From contig ONDH01000006.1 in NCBI GenBank assembly GCA_900316505.1, positions 124,001 to 188,000 of the forward strand: a stretch of DNA of 64,000 nucleotides. The letters run 5' to 3'. Origin of the DNA: an uncultured Prevotellaceae bacterium. Lineage in GTDB: Bacteria; Bacteroidota; Bacteroidia; Bacteroidales; Bacteroidaceae. Within the stretch, counting starts at the first letter, position 1. Each line of letters begins with the position of its first letter. Under the pieces are notes generated by a model that saw only the letters and a list, made by a program, of their open reading frames with translations, did no database searches and was not told where the DNA came from. Both the position numbers and the translations under genes were made by a program. This document shows, piece by piece, positions 56,230-64,000 of the stretch.

Positions 56230-59200
56230 TTTATCTGCAAACATAGCAAACGGTTTTGCTGAAGGTGCACAATACATCGTGACACCCAATGCACAGAAAG
56301 CCATTCATAATATCGTGAATGATTTTCAGTCTGGCATACATTCATTTACCATCATAGGTTCATACGGAACGGGAAAGTCCAGTTTCCTTTTGGCCTTAGA
56401 GTCTGATTTGAAAAAAACCGGCAAGAAGCCTTTCTTGATAGATTCGAAGGTGCTGCTAAAAGCCTCCGATATAGAGATTAAAAATATCGTAGCCGATTAT
56501 ACTGAACTTTCAACCCTTCTTCGTCGTAGTCTGAATGTTGAGAGTACGACCAATAGTGTGCTTGACGAGCTTAAATCATATTATAACAAATGTCAGAAAC
56601 AGGGAAAATTCTTGCTGATTGTCATTGACGAATTCGGCAAAGTGCTGGAACATGCTGCCAAGAATAATCCTGAGAAAGAATTGTACTTTATGCAAAAGTT
56701 GGCAGAGTTTGTGAATGTTCCCTCTCGCCAGATATTGCTTCTGACTACTCTCCATCAGAATTTCAGTGCATACGCCAAAGGGCTGACAGAAGTCCAAGTC
56801 AATGAGTGGAAAAAGGTGAAAGGAAGATTTAAGGAAGTCACCTTTGTAGAACCTATCGAACAATTATTGCATCTTGCTGCCAAGCAAATGCAAGGAAATA
56901 AGGGAACGGAAATCCCCGCTTGTGCCAGGTCGCTATATGAGTTGGCCAAAACAACAGGATTCGTATCCAGTGATTTCCCAATCGATACAGCCTTACAACT
57001 TTATCCGCTTGACCTATTCTCTGCATACGCCATCACGACTGCCATACAAAGATATGGTCAGAACGAACGTTCCTTGTTCACATTCTTGGCATCGCAGGAG
57101 AATGCTTCACGGGAAGCGTCTGTAGATAATCAGACATACAATCTCCAGAAGGTTTATGACTACATTTACTATAGTTTCTATTCCTATTTGAAGGATGCCA
57201 ATGCCGACTCTATGAATTGGAGCTCTATGCAGGTGTCTATTGAAAGAGTTGAAGGGCAGAGTTGGGATAGCCAAGAGCAGATGCTTCAAGCCATCAATAT
57301 CATAAAAGCAATAGGCTTAATGAATCTTTTTGGAGTAGCTGGTTTCAGGCTCTCGAAGGAATCGCTGGCAGAATATGCTAAGTTGGCAATGAACATTTCT
57401 GATGCCCAACATATCATTGAGCAACTGGAGCAAAAGAAGATTATTCGCTATGCAGCATACAAAGACCGTGTGATGCTGTTTGAAGGAACGGATGTGGACC
57501 TTGAGGCGGAAATCCGTGATGCAGGGCTGATGGTTGCGCGCCCTATTGCTTTCGTCGATGAACTTACGGTGTTTTTCAATCATCGTATTTCACCCGTGAA
57601 AGCTCACTTCTACCAGAAAGGTACACCACGATTCTTTGATTACAAGTTATATGACGCGCCAGAAGAGTTGGTTCCCAAAGGCGATACAGACGGATATATG
57701 GAACTGATATTCTCAACAAGAAAAGATGCACTTAATGAGATCAAGAAGTTTAGCGCAGAATCAGAACACGCTTTGATATTTGCCTACTTCATTGATACGG
57801 AAAATATTATAGACCATCTGTATAACATCAAGAAATATAATTATCTAACAGACAAGGTTATCAAGAAAGAAGACCTTGTTGCCGTGAAGGAGATACAAAA
57901 GCTGAAAGAATATGAGGAGAATCTACTGAACAAGGCCATCAGCGATAATCTTTTCTCTTACAAGAACCGTGTTGTATGGATATTCGGTGGCAAGGAGCAG
58001 AAGGTGGAGTCGCATCGTGACTTCAACAAATTGTTGTCACGTGTCTGCGACGAGATATACAGTGAAACACCTGTGATGAATAATGAACTGTTTAACAAAC
58101 ATAAGTTGAGCGGAACCATCACGGCAGCACGTAAAAGCTATTTGACATATTTGACTGAACACTATACAGAAGAGAATCTGGGATTCCCCGATGACAAGTT
58201 CCCACCAGAGAAGACCATCTATTTCTCGCTTCTGAAGAATACCGGATTGCATCAGGGAGGGGATTTCTCAGACAGACCAACAAACGAGGGATTCCTTTCT
58301 GTATGGAATGCCTGTGAAGATTTCTTGAAAAGTACGGAAAACAAAGCCAGAAAGATTTCCGAGTTAATTAAACTGTTGTCTGTCCAGCCCTATAAGTTGA
58401 AACAAGGATTCCTTGACTTTTGGATTCCAACGTATCTCTTCATTCGCCGTCAGGACTTTGCTCTCTATGATGCATCGAAGGGCGCATTTATGCCTGAGGT
58501 GAACATGGAGTTCTTTGACTTGCTCCAGAAGCATCCACAGGACTTTGAGGTGAAGAAGTTTGCTGTTGATGGGGTAAAACTGGGATTCTTCAACCAATAC
58601 CGTCGCTTCATCAATCTTGGCGAAGAGTTCACCATCACCAAGGATAGTTTCATCGAAACCATCAAGCCATTCCTGAATTTCTATGTGCGGTTGGATGACT
58701 ATACCAAGCACACCCGCAAGTTCAATCATGGCTCTACGATGAAATTTCGAGATGTGCTGGCACAAGCAAAAGATCCGGAAAAGGCTTTCTTCGAGGACTT
58801 GCCAGAGGCACTTGGTTTCAATCAAGAGAAACTAAAACAAGAGGAGTTCATCCGTGAGTACGGAAACATCATCCTACGAGCTATTCGTGAACTTCGCACT
58901 TGCTATACGGGACTGATAGACCGCATCGAAGAAAGACTCATTGATGGTTTCGACCTGCAATCAGGTGATTACAACGATTACGTTCAGGAAATTCGCGGTC
59001 GTCTTGCCAATGTCAAGACATATCTGCTGACTGATAAGCAACGTGAATTCTATCATCATGTGATGACTGAATACGACAATCGCACTCAGTGGTATCAGTC
59101 CATCTGCTACACCATTCTTGAACAACGCCTTGATGCATTAAGGGATGAGCAGGAAGAAAAACTTGTCGATGACCTCATCTACATGTTCCGAACCTGCGAG

Positions 59201-59437
59201 AAGTATTCATCCATTTCTCAGAAGGCAGATGACTTGGAAAAGAACGATGCTTACTCTTTCGACTTGGTTTCCAACCGAGGTACAGATGTGAGGGCACAAA
59301 CCTACATTCTGCCACAAAAGGACAAACGACAGTCAGAAGATTTGGAAGGACAAATCAACAAACTGCTATCTGCTTCTGATGACAATATTAGTGTTTGTAC
59401 GCTGTTATCTTTACTCAATAAGAAAATAACAAAATAA
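56216..59437 (+). CDS. sspC: Large P-loop ATPase, SspC-like
   Basis: A 1073-residue ATPase. Walker A is GSYGTGKSS (48-56). Walker B is LLIVIDEF (133-140). A sensor-like strand, QILLLTTLHQNF, lies near residue 170. The remaining roughly 800 residues are helical with little recognisable. Position after DUF4007 and in an operon with a PAPS-reductase-like gene fits SspC, the ATPase of DNA phosphorothioation. Large ATPases of BREX (BrxC) look similar in outline, but no PglZ or BREX methylase is present. Confidence 0.7.
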   Translation: MRTYSLSANIANGFAEGAQYIVTPNAQKAIHNIVNDFQSGIHSFTIIGSYGTGKSSFLLALESDLKKTGKKPFLIDSKVLLKASDIEIKNIVADYTELSTLLRRSLNVESTTNSVLDELKSYYNKCQKQGKFLLIVIDEFGKVLEHAAKNNPEKELYFMQKLAEFVNVPSRQILLLTTLHQNFSAYAKGLTEVQVNEWKKVKGRFKEVTFVEPIEQLLHLAAKQMQGNKGTEIPACARSLYELAKTTGFVSSDFPIDTALQLYPLDLFSAYAITTAIQRYGQNERSLFTFLASQENASREASVDNQTYNLQKVYDYIYYSFYSYLKDANADSMNWSSMQVSIERVEGQSWDSQEQMLQAINIIKAIGLMNLFGVAGFRLSKESLAEYAKLAMNISDAQHIIEQLEQKKIIRYAAYKDRVMLFEGTDVDLEAEIRDAGLMVARPIAFVDELTVFFNHRISPVKAHFYQKGTPRFFDYKLYDAPEELVPKGDTDGYMELIFSTRKDALNEIKKFSAESEHALIFAYFIDTENIIDHLYNIKKYNYLTDKVIKKEDLVAVKEIQKLKEYEENLLNKAISDNLFSYKNRVVWIFGGKEQKVESHRDFNKLLSRVCDEIYSETPVMNNELFNKHKLSGTITAARKSYLTYLTEHYTEENLGFPDDKFPPEKTIYFSLLKNTGLHQGGDFSDRPTNEGFLSVWNACEDFLKSTENKARKISELIKLLSVQPYKLKQGFLDFWIPTYLFIRRQDFALYDASKGAFMPEVNMEFFDLLQKHPQDFEVKKFAVDGVKLGFFNQYRRFINLGEEFTITKDSFIETIKPFLNFYVRLDDYTKHTRKFNHGSTMKFRDVLAQAKDPEKAFFEDLPEALGFNQEKLKQEEFIREYGNIILRAIRELRTCYTGLIDRIEERLIDGFDLQSGDYNDYVQEIRGRLANVKTYLLTDKQREFYHHVMTEYDNRTQWYQSICYTILEQRLDALRDEQEEKLVDDLIYMFRTCEKYSSISQKADDLEKNDAYSFDLVSNRGTDVRAQTYILPQKDKRQSEDLEGQINKLLSASDDNISVCTLLSLLNKKITK

Positions 59438-59450
59438 AAAAAGATATTGT

Positions 59451-60608
59451 ATGATAAGCAATGTAACAATCAAAAACTACAAATCCGTTGTAGATGTAAG
59501 CTTACCACTTGGAAGATTCAATCTTTTGATTGGTGCCAATGGATGCGGTAAGTCAAACATCCTCGAAGGCATTGCCATGGGGGCAGCTGCCAGTTCTGAC
59601 AAATTGGATTATGAGTATTTTGCTAATCGTGGCATCCGTGTTGTTGAACCGCGTTATATGTTACCCGCTTTTGAAGATATAAATGCACAGGGTATCTTTA
59701 TTTCTGTTTTTGATGAAGACAACAATCCGTCAGGTTTTGATATTATATATGAAAAGGAAGCGAAACCTGCACGGTGGATGAATAGAAACAAATACATCAA
59801 GTATTTGGGTAAAGATTTCTTCAGGACAGGTATGTCATTTGATATTTCTGACATGAGAAATTACATCCAATCGAAACTAGGTAAAGATTATCCCATAAAT
59901 TTCAGGATTAATGTGAATCAAGACGGGATGAGAATCATGCCATTTAATTCTGATTTAGAGCAGTTCCTGATTTGTTCTCTTGAAGAAAGCATTCTTCGTA
60001 AAACCGATGACTCTAACCGAACTTATCCCTTAGGCCTTCATGGCGAGGGGCTTTTCCCCTATTTGAAAGAATTGTCACAAAGGGAAGATGGTGTCGAGAT
60101 TTTCAATGAGATTAAGGAGAATCTGAAAGTCCTTGACTGGTTCGATGATATGCAAGTCCCTTCTGGGCAGCTTTCCATGGAATTCAATCTGAAACTCAAG
60201 GATAATTATTTGGCAGAAACTCTCAATATGTTTGACCAACGGAGTACAAACGAGGGATTCTTATATCTACTGTTCTATCTCACTCTGGTCATCTCTGACG
60301 AAACACCCAAATTCTTTGCTATCGAGAACATAGACACAGCGTTTAATCCTAAGTTATGCCGTGAAGTAACACGTCGGTTGATAGATTTGGCACGAAAACA
60401 CGACAAACAAATCATCGCCACAACCCACAATGCGGCTGTTCTCGATGGTATGAATATCTTCGAAGATGATGTCAGATTGCATGTAGTTCGTCGTTCTATT
60501 GACGGATATACAAAATCAAACAGGGTTACTCTGAAAAGTGAAATGAGTATGCCACTTTCTGAGGCATGGGTAAAAGGCTTTATAGGTGGCCTTCCTGATA
60601 ACTTCTAA
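59451..60608 (+). CDS. OLD/PARIS-like ABC-type ATPase inserted in the Ssp operon
   Basis: A 385-residue SMC/OLD-like ATPase. It begins MISNVTIKNYKSVVDVSLPLG. Walker A is GANGCGKS (28-35). A signature-like RSTNEGFLYLLFYLT leads to a Walker B-like FFAIENID (about 287-294), and the switch histidine is in IIATTHNAAVLDG (about H325). There is no TOPRIM domain in this protein; the next gene supplies a TOPRIM-like partner 12 bases later. Together they resemble a split OLD nuclease or PARIS/RloA-B-type pair. The role within the Ssp operon is unknown. Confidence 0.72.
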   Translation: MISNVTIKNYKSVVDVSLPLGRFNLLIGANGCGKSNILEGIAMGAAASSDKLDYEYFANRGIRVVEPRYMLPAFEDINAQGIFISVFDEDNNPSGFDIIYEKEAKPARWMNRNKYIKYLGKDFFRTGMSFDISDMRNYIQSKLGKDYPINFRINVNQDGMRIMPFNSDLEQFLICSLEESILRKTDDSNRTYPLGLHGEGLFPYLKELSQREDGVEIFNEIKENLKVLDWFDDMQVPSGQLSMEFNLKLKDNYLAETLNMFDQRSTNEGFLYLLFYLTLVISDETPKFFAIENIDTAFNPKLCREVTRRLIDLARKHDKQIIATTHNAAVLDGMNIFEDDVRLHVVRRSIDGYTKSNRVTLKSEMSMPLSEAWVKGFIGGLPDNF

Positions 60609-60620
60609 TCGAATACTGCT

Positions 60621-61313
60621 ATGGCTTCAATTGCATTAATTTGTGAAGGTGTGTCAGAGGTAAAGATGCTCACTTACATCATCAACCGTTATTTGGGTGA
60701 TGATATTGTTGTGAATGCTTATCAGCCGTCTCTAAAGCTCTCTCATGGTCAGGAGAAACAGAATAATGATGGCGGCTGGTTGCAAGTGCTGAATCATTGT
60801 AAGGACGATATAATTAATGACATCATGGCTGCCAATGATTACATCGTCATTCAGATTGACACTGATACGTGTATCCAACCTAATTATGATGTGGATATAT
60901 ACAATGATAATCATCAAAAGGTAACTGATGACGTTATGTACAATAGAGTCTGCACTCGTATAAAGCGTGATATAAGTGAAGAGGTTTGGAGCAAGTACTC
61001 CGACAAAATATTGTTTGCCATTTGCTTTGATGAAACCGAATGCTGGCTACTCCCTCTCTATTACGAAAATGATGCAAAGAAACGTTGTGCTACAAACAAC
61101 TGCATTTACATACTCAATCAGAAACTTCAGAAAGAAGGGCTTGGAATACCACAAAAGGACAAGAATAGCCCCGAAGCAATCAGTATATATCAGAAGATAC
61201 TGAAAAAGATGAAGCGGAAGGACATCCCCAACATCTCTCAATACAACTATGGCTTCAAAAAGTTTGTGGAACAGATGAATGCCATTAAAAATGAAATAGC
61301 AGAAGCAGAATGA
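60621..61313 (+). CDS. Small TOPRIM-like protein, partner of the ATPase
   Basis: A 230-residue protein with a TOPRIM-like pattern: a conserved Glu after a hydrophobic strand (ALICEGVSE, E9) and a DxD after another (YIVIQIDTD, D80 and D82). A third acidic cluster, CFDETECWLLP, is at about residue 137. It resembles the nuclease partners of OLD- or PARIS-type ATPases in size and placement, but I do not assign a named family. It overlaps the sspD-like gene by 4 bases (ATGA). Confidence 0.65.
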   Translation: MASIALICEGVSEVKMLTYIINRYLGDDIVVNAYQPSLKLSHGQEKQNNDGGWLQVLNHCKDDIINDIMAANDYIVIQIDTDTCIQPNYDVDIYNDNHQKVTDDVMYNRVCTRIKRDISEEVWSKYSDKILFAICFDETECWLLPLYYENDAKKRCATNNCIYILNQKLQKEGLGIPQKDKNSPEAISIYQKILKKMKRKDIPNISQYNYGFKKFVEQMNAIKNEIAEAE

Positions 61314-62410
61314 ACGTAAGACATATATTAGGTATATCAGGCGGTAAGGATAGTGCGGCACTTGCCATCTATCTGAAGCAGAAGTACCCATCGTTGAAGA
61401 TTGAGTACTACAATTCAGATACGGGTTGCGAGCTGGCTGAAACGGAAACGCTGATTAACCGACTGGAAGCCTATTTGGGGAAGATAGAACGACTCAGAGC
61501 TGCTGAAGGTAGCCCTGAGCCAACGCCTTTCCATCACTTCCTGAAGGCGATGGGAGGATTCCTGCCTTCACCCCAAGCTCGTTGGTGTACCAAGAAGATG
61601 AAGCTTGACAAGTTCGAGGAATATGTGGGTGACGACTATGCCGTTTCGTATGTTGGCATCCGTGGCGATGAGGACAGAGACGGCTATATCTCTTCTAAGC
61701 CCAACATCCAGGCCATCTTTCCATTCCGCAAGAACATCTGGAGTATAGATGTCATCAACAAGTTTCTGCATAATGAGAACTTGGACCAGATAACGGAAAT
61801 CTATGAACGGCTTTGCCCTGAGGACTTCCTTCATGAAGAGATATTGGAAACGGTGAGGAGGCCTATCACCAAGCAGTTCTACTACTCGAAGAAGATGAAT
61901 GCGCTGCTGGACTACGACATCAAACTGTTCAATCATGCTGTGTTCGAGTTCCTGAAAACAACAGACTATCCTGTAGGTAAGCTCGATGTCTTCCCACTGC
62001 TTGACAATACAGACATTTTGGTGAAGGACGACATCTTCCGTCTGCTGAGAGAAAGTGGCGTGGGTGTGCCAGCATACTATGAGGAGATTCCTTTCGAAGT
62101 GGATGGCGAGAAGGGCACTTATTGCCGCAGTCGTTCTGGTTGCTACTTCTGTTTCTTCCAGCAGAAGATAGAATGGATTTGGCTCTACGAGCAGCATCCA
62201 GACCTCTTTAAGAAGGCGATGGAGTTTGAGAAAGACGGCTATACGTGGAATCAGAATGAGAGTCTTGCAGACCTCATCAAGCCAGAACGCATACGCCAGA
62301 TAAAACTCGACATCATCCGTCGTCAGAAAGAAAGCAAAGCCAACAACAAGGGATTCACCCTTGCTGAAATCCTTGGCGATGATATAATGTGTACAAATTG
62401 TTTCATTTAA
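61310..62410 (+). CDS. sspD: PAPS-reductase/ATP-pyrophosphatase, SspD-like (DndC relative)
   Basis: A 366-residue PP-loop enzyme. The PP-loop SGGKDS is at residues 10-15. A probable [4Fe-4S] set is formed by Cys93 (ARWCTKK) and Cys272, Cys278 and Cys281 (YCRSRSGCYFC). SspD and DndC use ATP and a cluster to activate DNA for sulfur transfer in phosphorothioation. The C-terminal tail ends in an extra CTNC. It starts inside the end of the TOPRIM gene (4-base overlap). The DUF262 gene follows 15 bases later. Confidence 0.82.
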   Translation: MNVRHILGISGGKDSAALAIYLKQKYPSLKIEYYNSDTGCELAETETLINRLEAYLGKIERLRAAEGSPEPTPFHHFLKAMGGFLPSPQARWCTKKMKLDKFEEYVGDDYAVSYVGIRGDEDRDGYISSKPNIQAIFPFRKNIWSIDVINKFLHNENLDQITEIYERLCPEDFLHEEILETVRRPITKQFYYSKKMNALLDYDIKLFNHAVFEFLKTTDYPVGKLDVFPLLDNTDILVKDDIFRLLRESGVGVPAYYEEIPFEVDGEKGTYCRSRSGCYFCFFQQKIEWIWLYEQHPDLFKKAMEFEKDGYTWNQNESLADLIKPERIRQIKLDIIRRQKESKANNKGFTLAEILGDDIMCTNCFI

Positions 62411-62425
62411 TAACACAATACAGAT

Positions 62426-64000
62426 ATGGCAGTACTTAATATTAAAGAGTCCTTTATTACTGAGAACAAAAGTATTTATGACTTTCTCAACCAATCGGAA
62501 CGTGGATTGTATATACCTCTCTATCAAAGACAATATAGTTGGAGTAAAGATAATATAGAACAATTGTTGGAGGATATTTCAAGGGGAATACAACGCATTG
62601 CCTCAAGTGATAAGATTGATGAAACTAAGGAAATTCGCTTTCTCGGAACCCTTATTACCGTCGTTGAACCCGATGGGACACAAATAGATCCTGTCGATAA
62701 GGAAGCTATTCCACAAAGAATAGAAAAAGTAATTGATGGACAGCAGCGAGTTTCTACTGTTGCATTAATGGCAACATTGCTTGTAAAGAGATTATCTGAA
62801 ATAAGAAAAAAAGTCAATGATAAGATGACTATTTACAAAAGTGTTGAGGAAATTTGCGATACCTGGTATGAAAAACTTCTGACTGTATTTGCTTTTGACT
62901 TAAGACGAGGTACTCCAAGATGGAAGCCCAAAATAATAAGAGGACAATCTGATTATTGGACAAGAGATGATGCAGAAGACCTAGCATATACTTCTGAATT
63001 ATCGAATTATTTAGCTCATTTTATAAAAGCTCATTTGGCAAATGAGCCATATCCGTTGTTGTCAGTAAGGCAACATAGATTCTATGACACCTCTGTATAT
63101 AAAAACGGAAGAATTATCGAATCTTGGTTAAAGAAAGAAGTTGCAGAAGCACATCTTGAACAGGATGACGAGTTTGTCCCTGCATGGAAGATATTCTCTA
63201 ATTTATCACAATCTTCTATTTGGGAATATGAAAGACAAAATTTACTAGATATAATGAAGCAAAAGGACTTTTCATCTAAAAAGACGGAATCATATATATT
63301 ATGTGAATTAGTACAGACTTTATCCGTATGTCACTATTTATTAGACAGATGTTGTTTTACTATCATACAACCAACTAACGAAGAATGGGCATTTGATATG
63401 TTCCAGTCATTGAATGCGACTGGTACACCTTTGACTGCAATTGAAACTTTCAGACCATTGGTGGTTAATACTGTTGAAAAAACTTTTAATCATAAGTTTA
63501 AGGATTCCGATAGCGATATATATTTCAGAAAAGTTGAAGATTTCCTTTCAGACAAAGGTAAGGCTGATGCTCAAACAAAGAACAGAAGGACGAATGATTA
63601 TCTTACATCATTCTTTATTGCCTATAAGGGAATAACAATCTCTACTCATTTTAGTTTACAGCGTAGAGAACTCATAGATGCTTATAGAGTATTGACTGAC
63701 TATAATACTAAATTGGATTTTATAAAGAAAATGGGGAATTATGCTGCATTTTATCAAAATTGGATAAAATATGATGGCAAGAATGGCTCTGTTTTCCCTG
63801 GAATTGACATCTCTTCCGATTCTGATTTAGCTTCGATGCTAATACTCTTTTTAAAGGCTACCAATCATAAGATGGCTATCACAATACTAGCAACTATGTA
63901 TAATAGTGTTATTGAAAAGATACCATCATCAGAAGATAACTTTGTGAGTGTTGTTAAAGCAATTGCTGCTTATTATTTCTTGTGGAGATCGACTACTTCT
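62426..64000 (+). CDS. DUF262 protein, SspE/GmrSD-like (cut by window end)
   Basis: The open frame continues to the window end with 525 residues visible. The DUF262 motifs are YQRQYSW (33-39) and DGQQR (104-108) in KVIDGQQRVST, which form a nucleotide-binding, ParB/Srx-like site. A later FDMFQSLNATGTPLTAIE (about 330) is typical of the family. In SspE the DUF262 part senses phosphorothioate DNA and a C-terminal DUF1524 HNH domain cleaves. That end is not in the window. It is the AT-richest gene of the operon. Confidence 0.82.
   Translation, partial: MAVLNIKESFITENKSIYDFLNQSERGLYIPLYQRQYSWSKDNIEQLLEDISRGIQRIASSDKIDETKEIRFLGTLITVVEPDGTQIDPVDKEAIPQRIEKVIDGQQRVSTVALMATLLVKRLSEIRKKVNDKMTIYKSVEEICDTWYEKLLTVFAFDLRRGTPRWKPKIIRGQSDYWTRDDAEDLAYTSELSNYLAHFIKAHLANEPYPLLSVRQHRFYDTSVYKNGRIIESWLKKEVAEAHLEQDDEFVPAWKIFSNLSQSSIWEYERQNLLDIMKQKDFSSKKTESYILCELVQTLSVCHYLLDRCCFTIIQPTNEEWAFDMFQSLNATGTPLTAIETFRPLVVNTVEKTFNHKFKDSDSDIYFRKVEDFLSDKGKADAQTKNRRTNDYLTSFFIAYKGITISTHFSLQRRELIDAYRVLTDYNTKLDFIKKMGNYAAFYQNWIKYDGKNGSVFPGIDISSDSDLASMLILFLKATNHKMAITILATMYNSVIEKIPSSEDNFVSVVKAIAAYYFLWRSTTS

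Noticed and set aside
55142-64000. BREX system interpretation because of the large P-loop ATPase
   Set aside because: No PglZ, BrxX methylase, BrxL or BrxA/B is present, while DUF4007, a PP-loop PAPS-reductase-like enzyme and DUF262 point to Ssp.

Overview
The window looks like a chromosomal segment of a Bacteroidota bacterium, most likely Prevotella or a close relative. Promoters carry the Bacteroidota -7 element TAnnTTTG, sometimes with TTTG about 20 bases upstream, and Shine-Dalgarno sequences are mostly absent. Bacteroidota-type families recur throughout: DUF4252, DUF4827, DUF1846, an outer-membrane beta-barrel protein, and a radical SAM/lipoprotein pair. The taxonomic call rests on gene content and protein style, not on a database search.

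Region 1 (1-11.4 kb) is the conserved transcription/translation block: 3' end of tRNA-Trp, secE, nusG, rplK, rplA, rplJ, rplL, rpoB, rpoC. It has a hairpin attenuator between rplL and rpoB and a strong terminator after rpoC. Region 2 (11.4-28.2 kb) is core and envelope genes: a TPR protein, a large outer-membrane barrel protein, an M48 lipoprotein protease, a Gly/Phe-rich beta-helix protein, a Pif1-like helicase with a C-terminal HTH, ilvE, two sugar nucleotidyltransferases (one rmlA), a DUF3298-like lipoprotein, and a small lipoprotein next to a radical SAM/SPASM enzyme. Region 3 (28.3-34.0 kb) has two tandem paralogous lipoproteins and a six-gene operon of DUF4252-type secreted proteins with an ECF sigma factor and a membrane anti-sigma-like protein. 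A 117-bp palindromic repeat is inserted in frame in the latter.

Region 4 (34.1-48.7 kb) holds an NfeD-flotillin-DUF4827-glmM operon, DUF1846, a HAD phosphatase, a secreted nitroreductase, a minimal histidine kinase, and a five-gene thiD-leuB-metA-U32-membrane lipoprotein operon. Region 5 (48.7-55.1 kb) is accessory and repeat-rich. It contains two 23-bp tandem arrays around a 166-bp perfect-ended inverted repeat, remnants of an IS21-type istB and of a hydrolase, a four-gene acyltransferase/YjbR/DUF5131/GNAT operon, a third 23-bp array, an AAA/DUF4143 gene and a structured non-coding stretch.

Region 6 (55.1 kb to the end) is the most interesting part: a tightly packed, apparently single operon that looks like an Ssp-type DNA phosphorothioation defence island. 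The order is HTH regulator, DUF4007 (SspB-like nickase), a 1073-residue P-loop ATPase (SspC-like), an OLD/PARIS-like ABC ATPase plus a small TOPRIM-like protein, a PAPS-reductase/ATP-pyrophosphatase (SspD-like), and a DUF262 protein with the DGQQR motif (SspE-like, cut by the window end). The ATPase-TOPRIM pair lies between the sspC-like and sspD-like genes, and no sspA-type cysteine desulfurase is seen. I read this as a modification/restriction system with a second ATPase-nuclease module built into the same transcript. All functions here are inferred from motifs and gene order.
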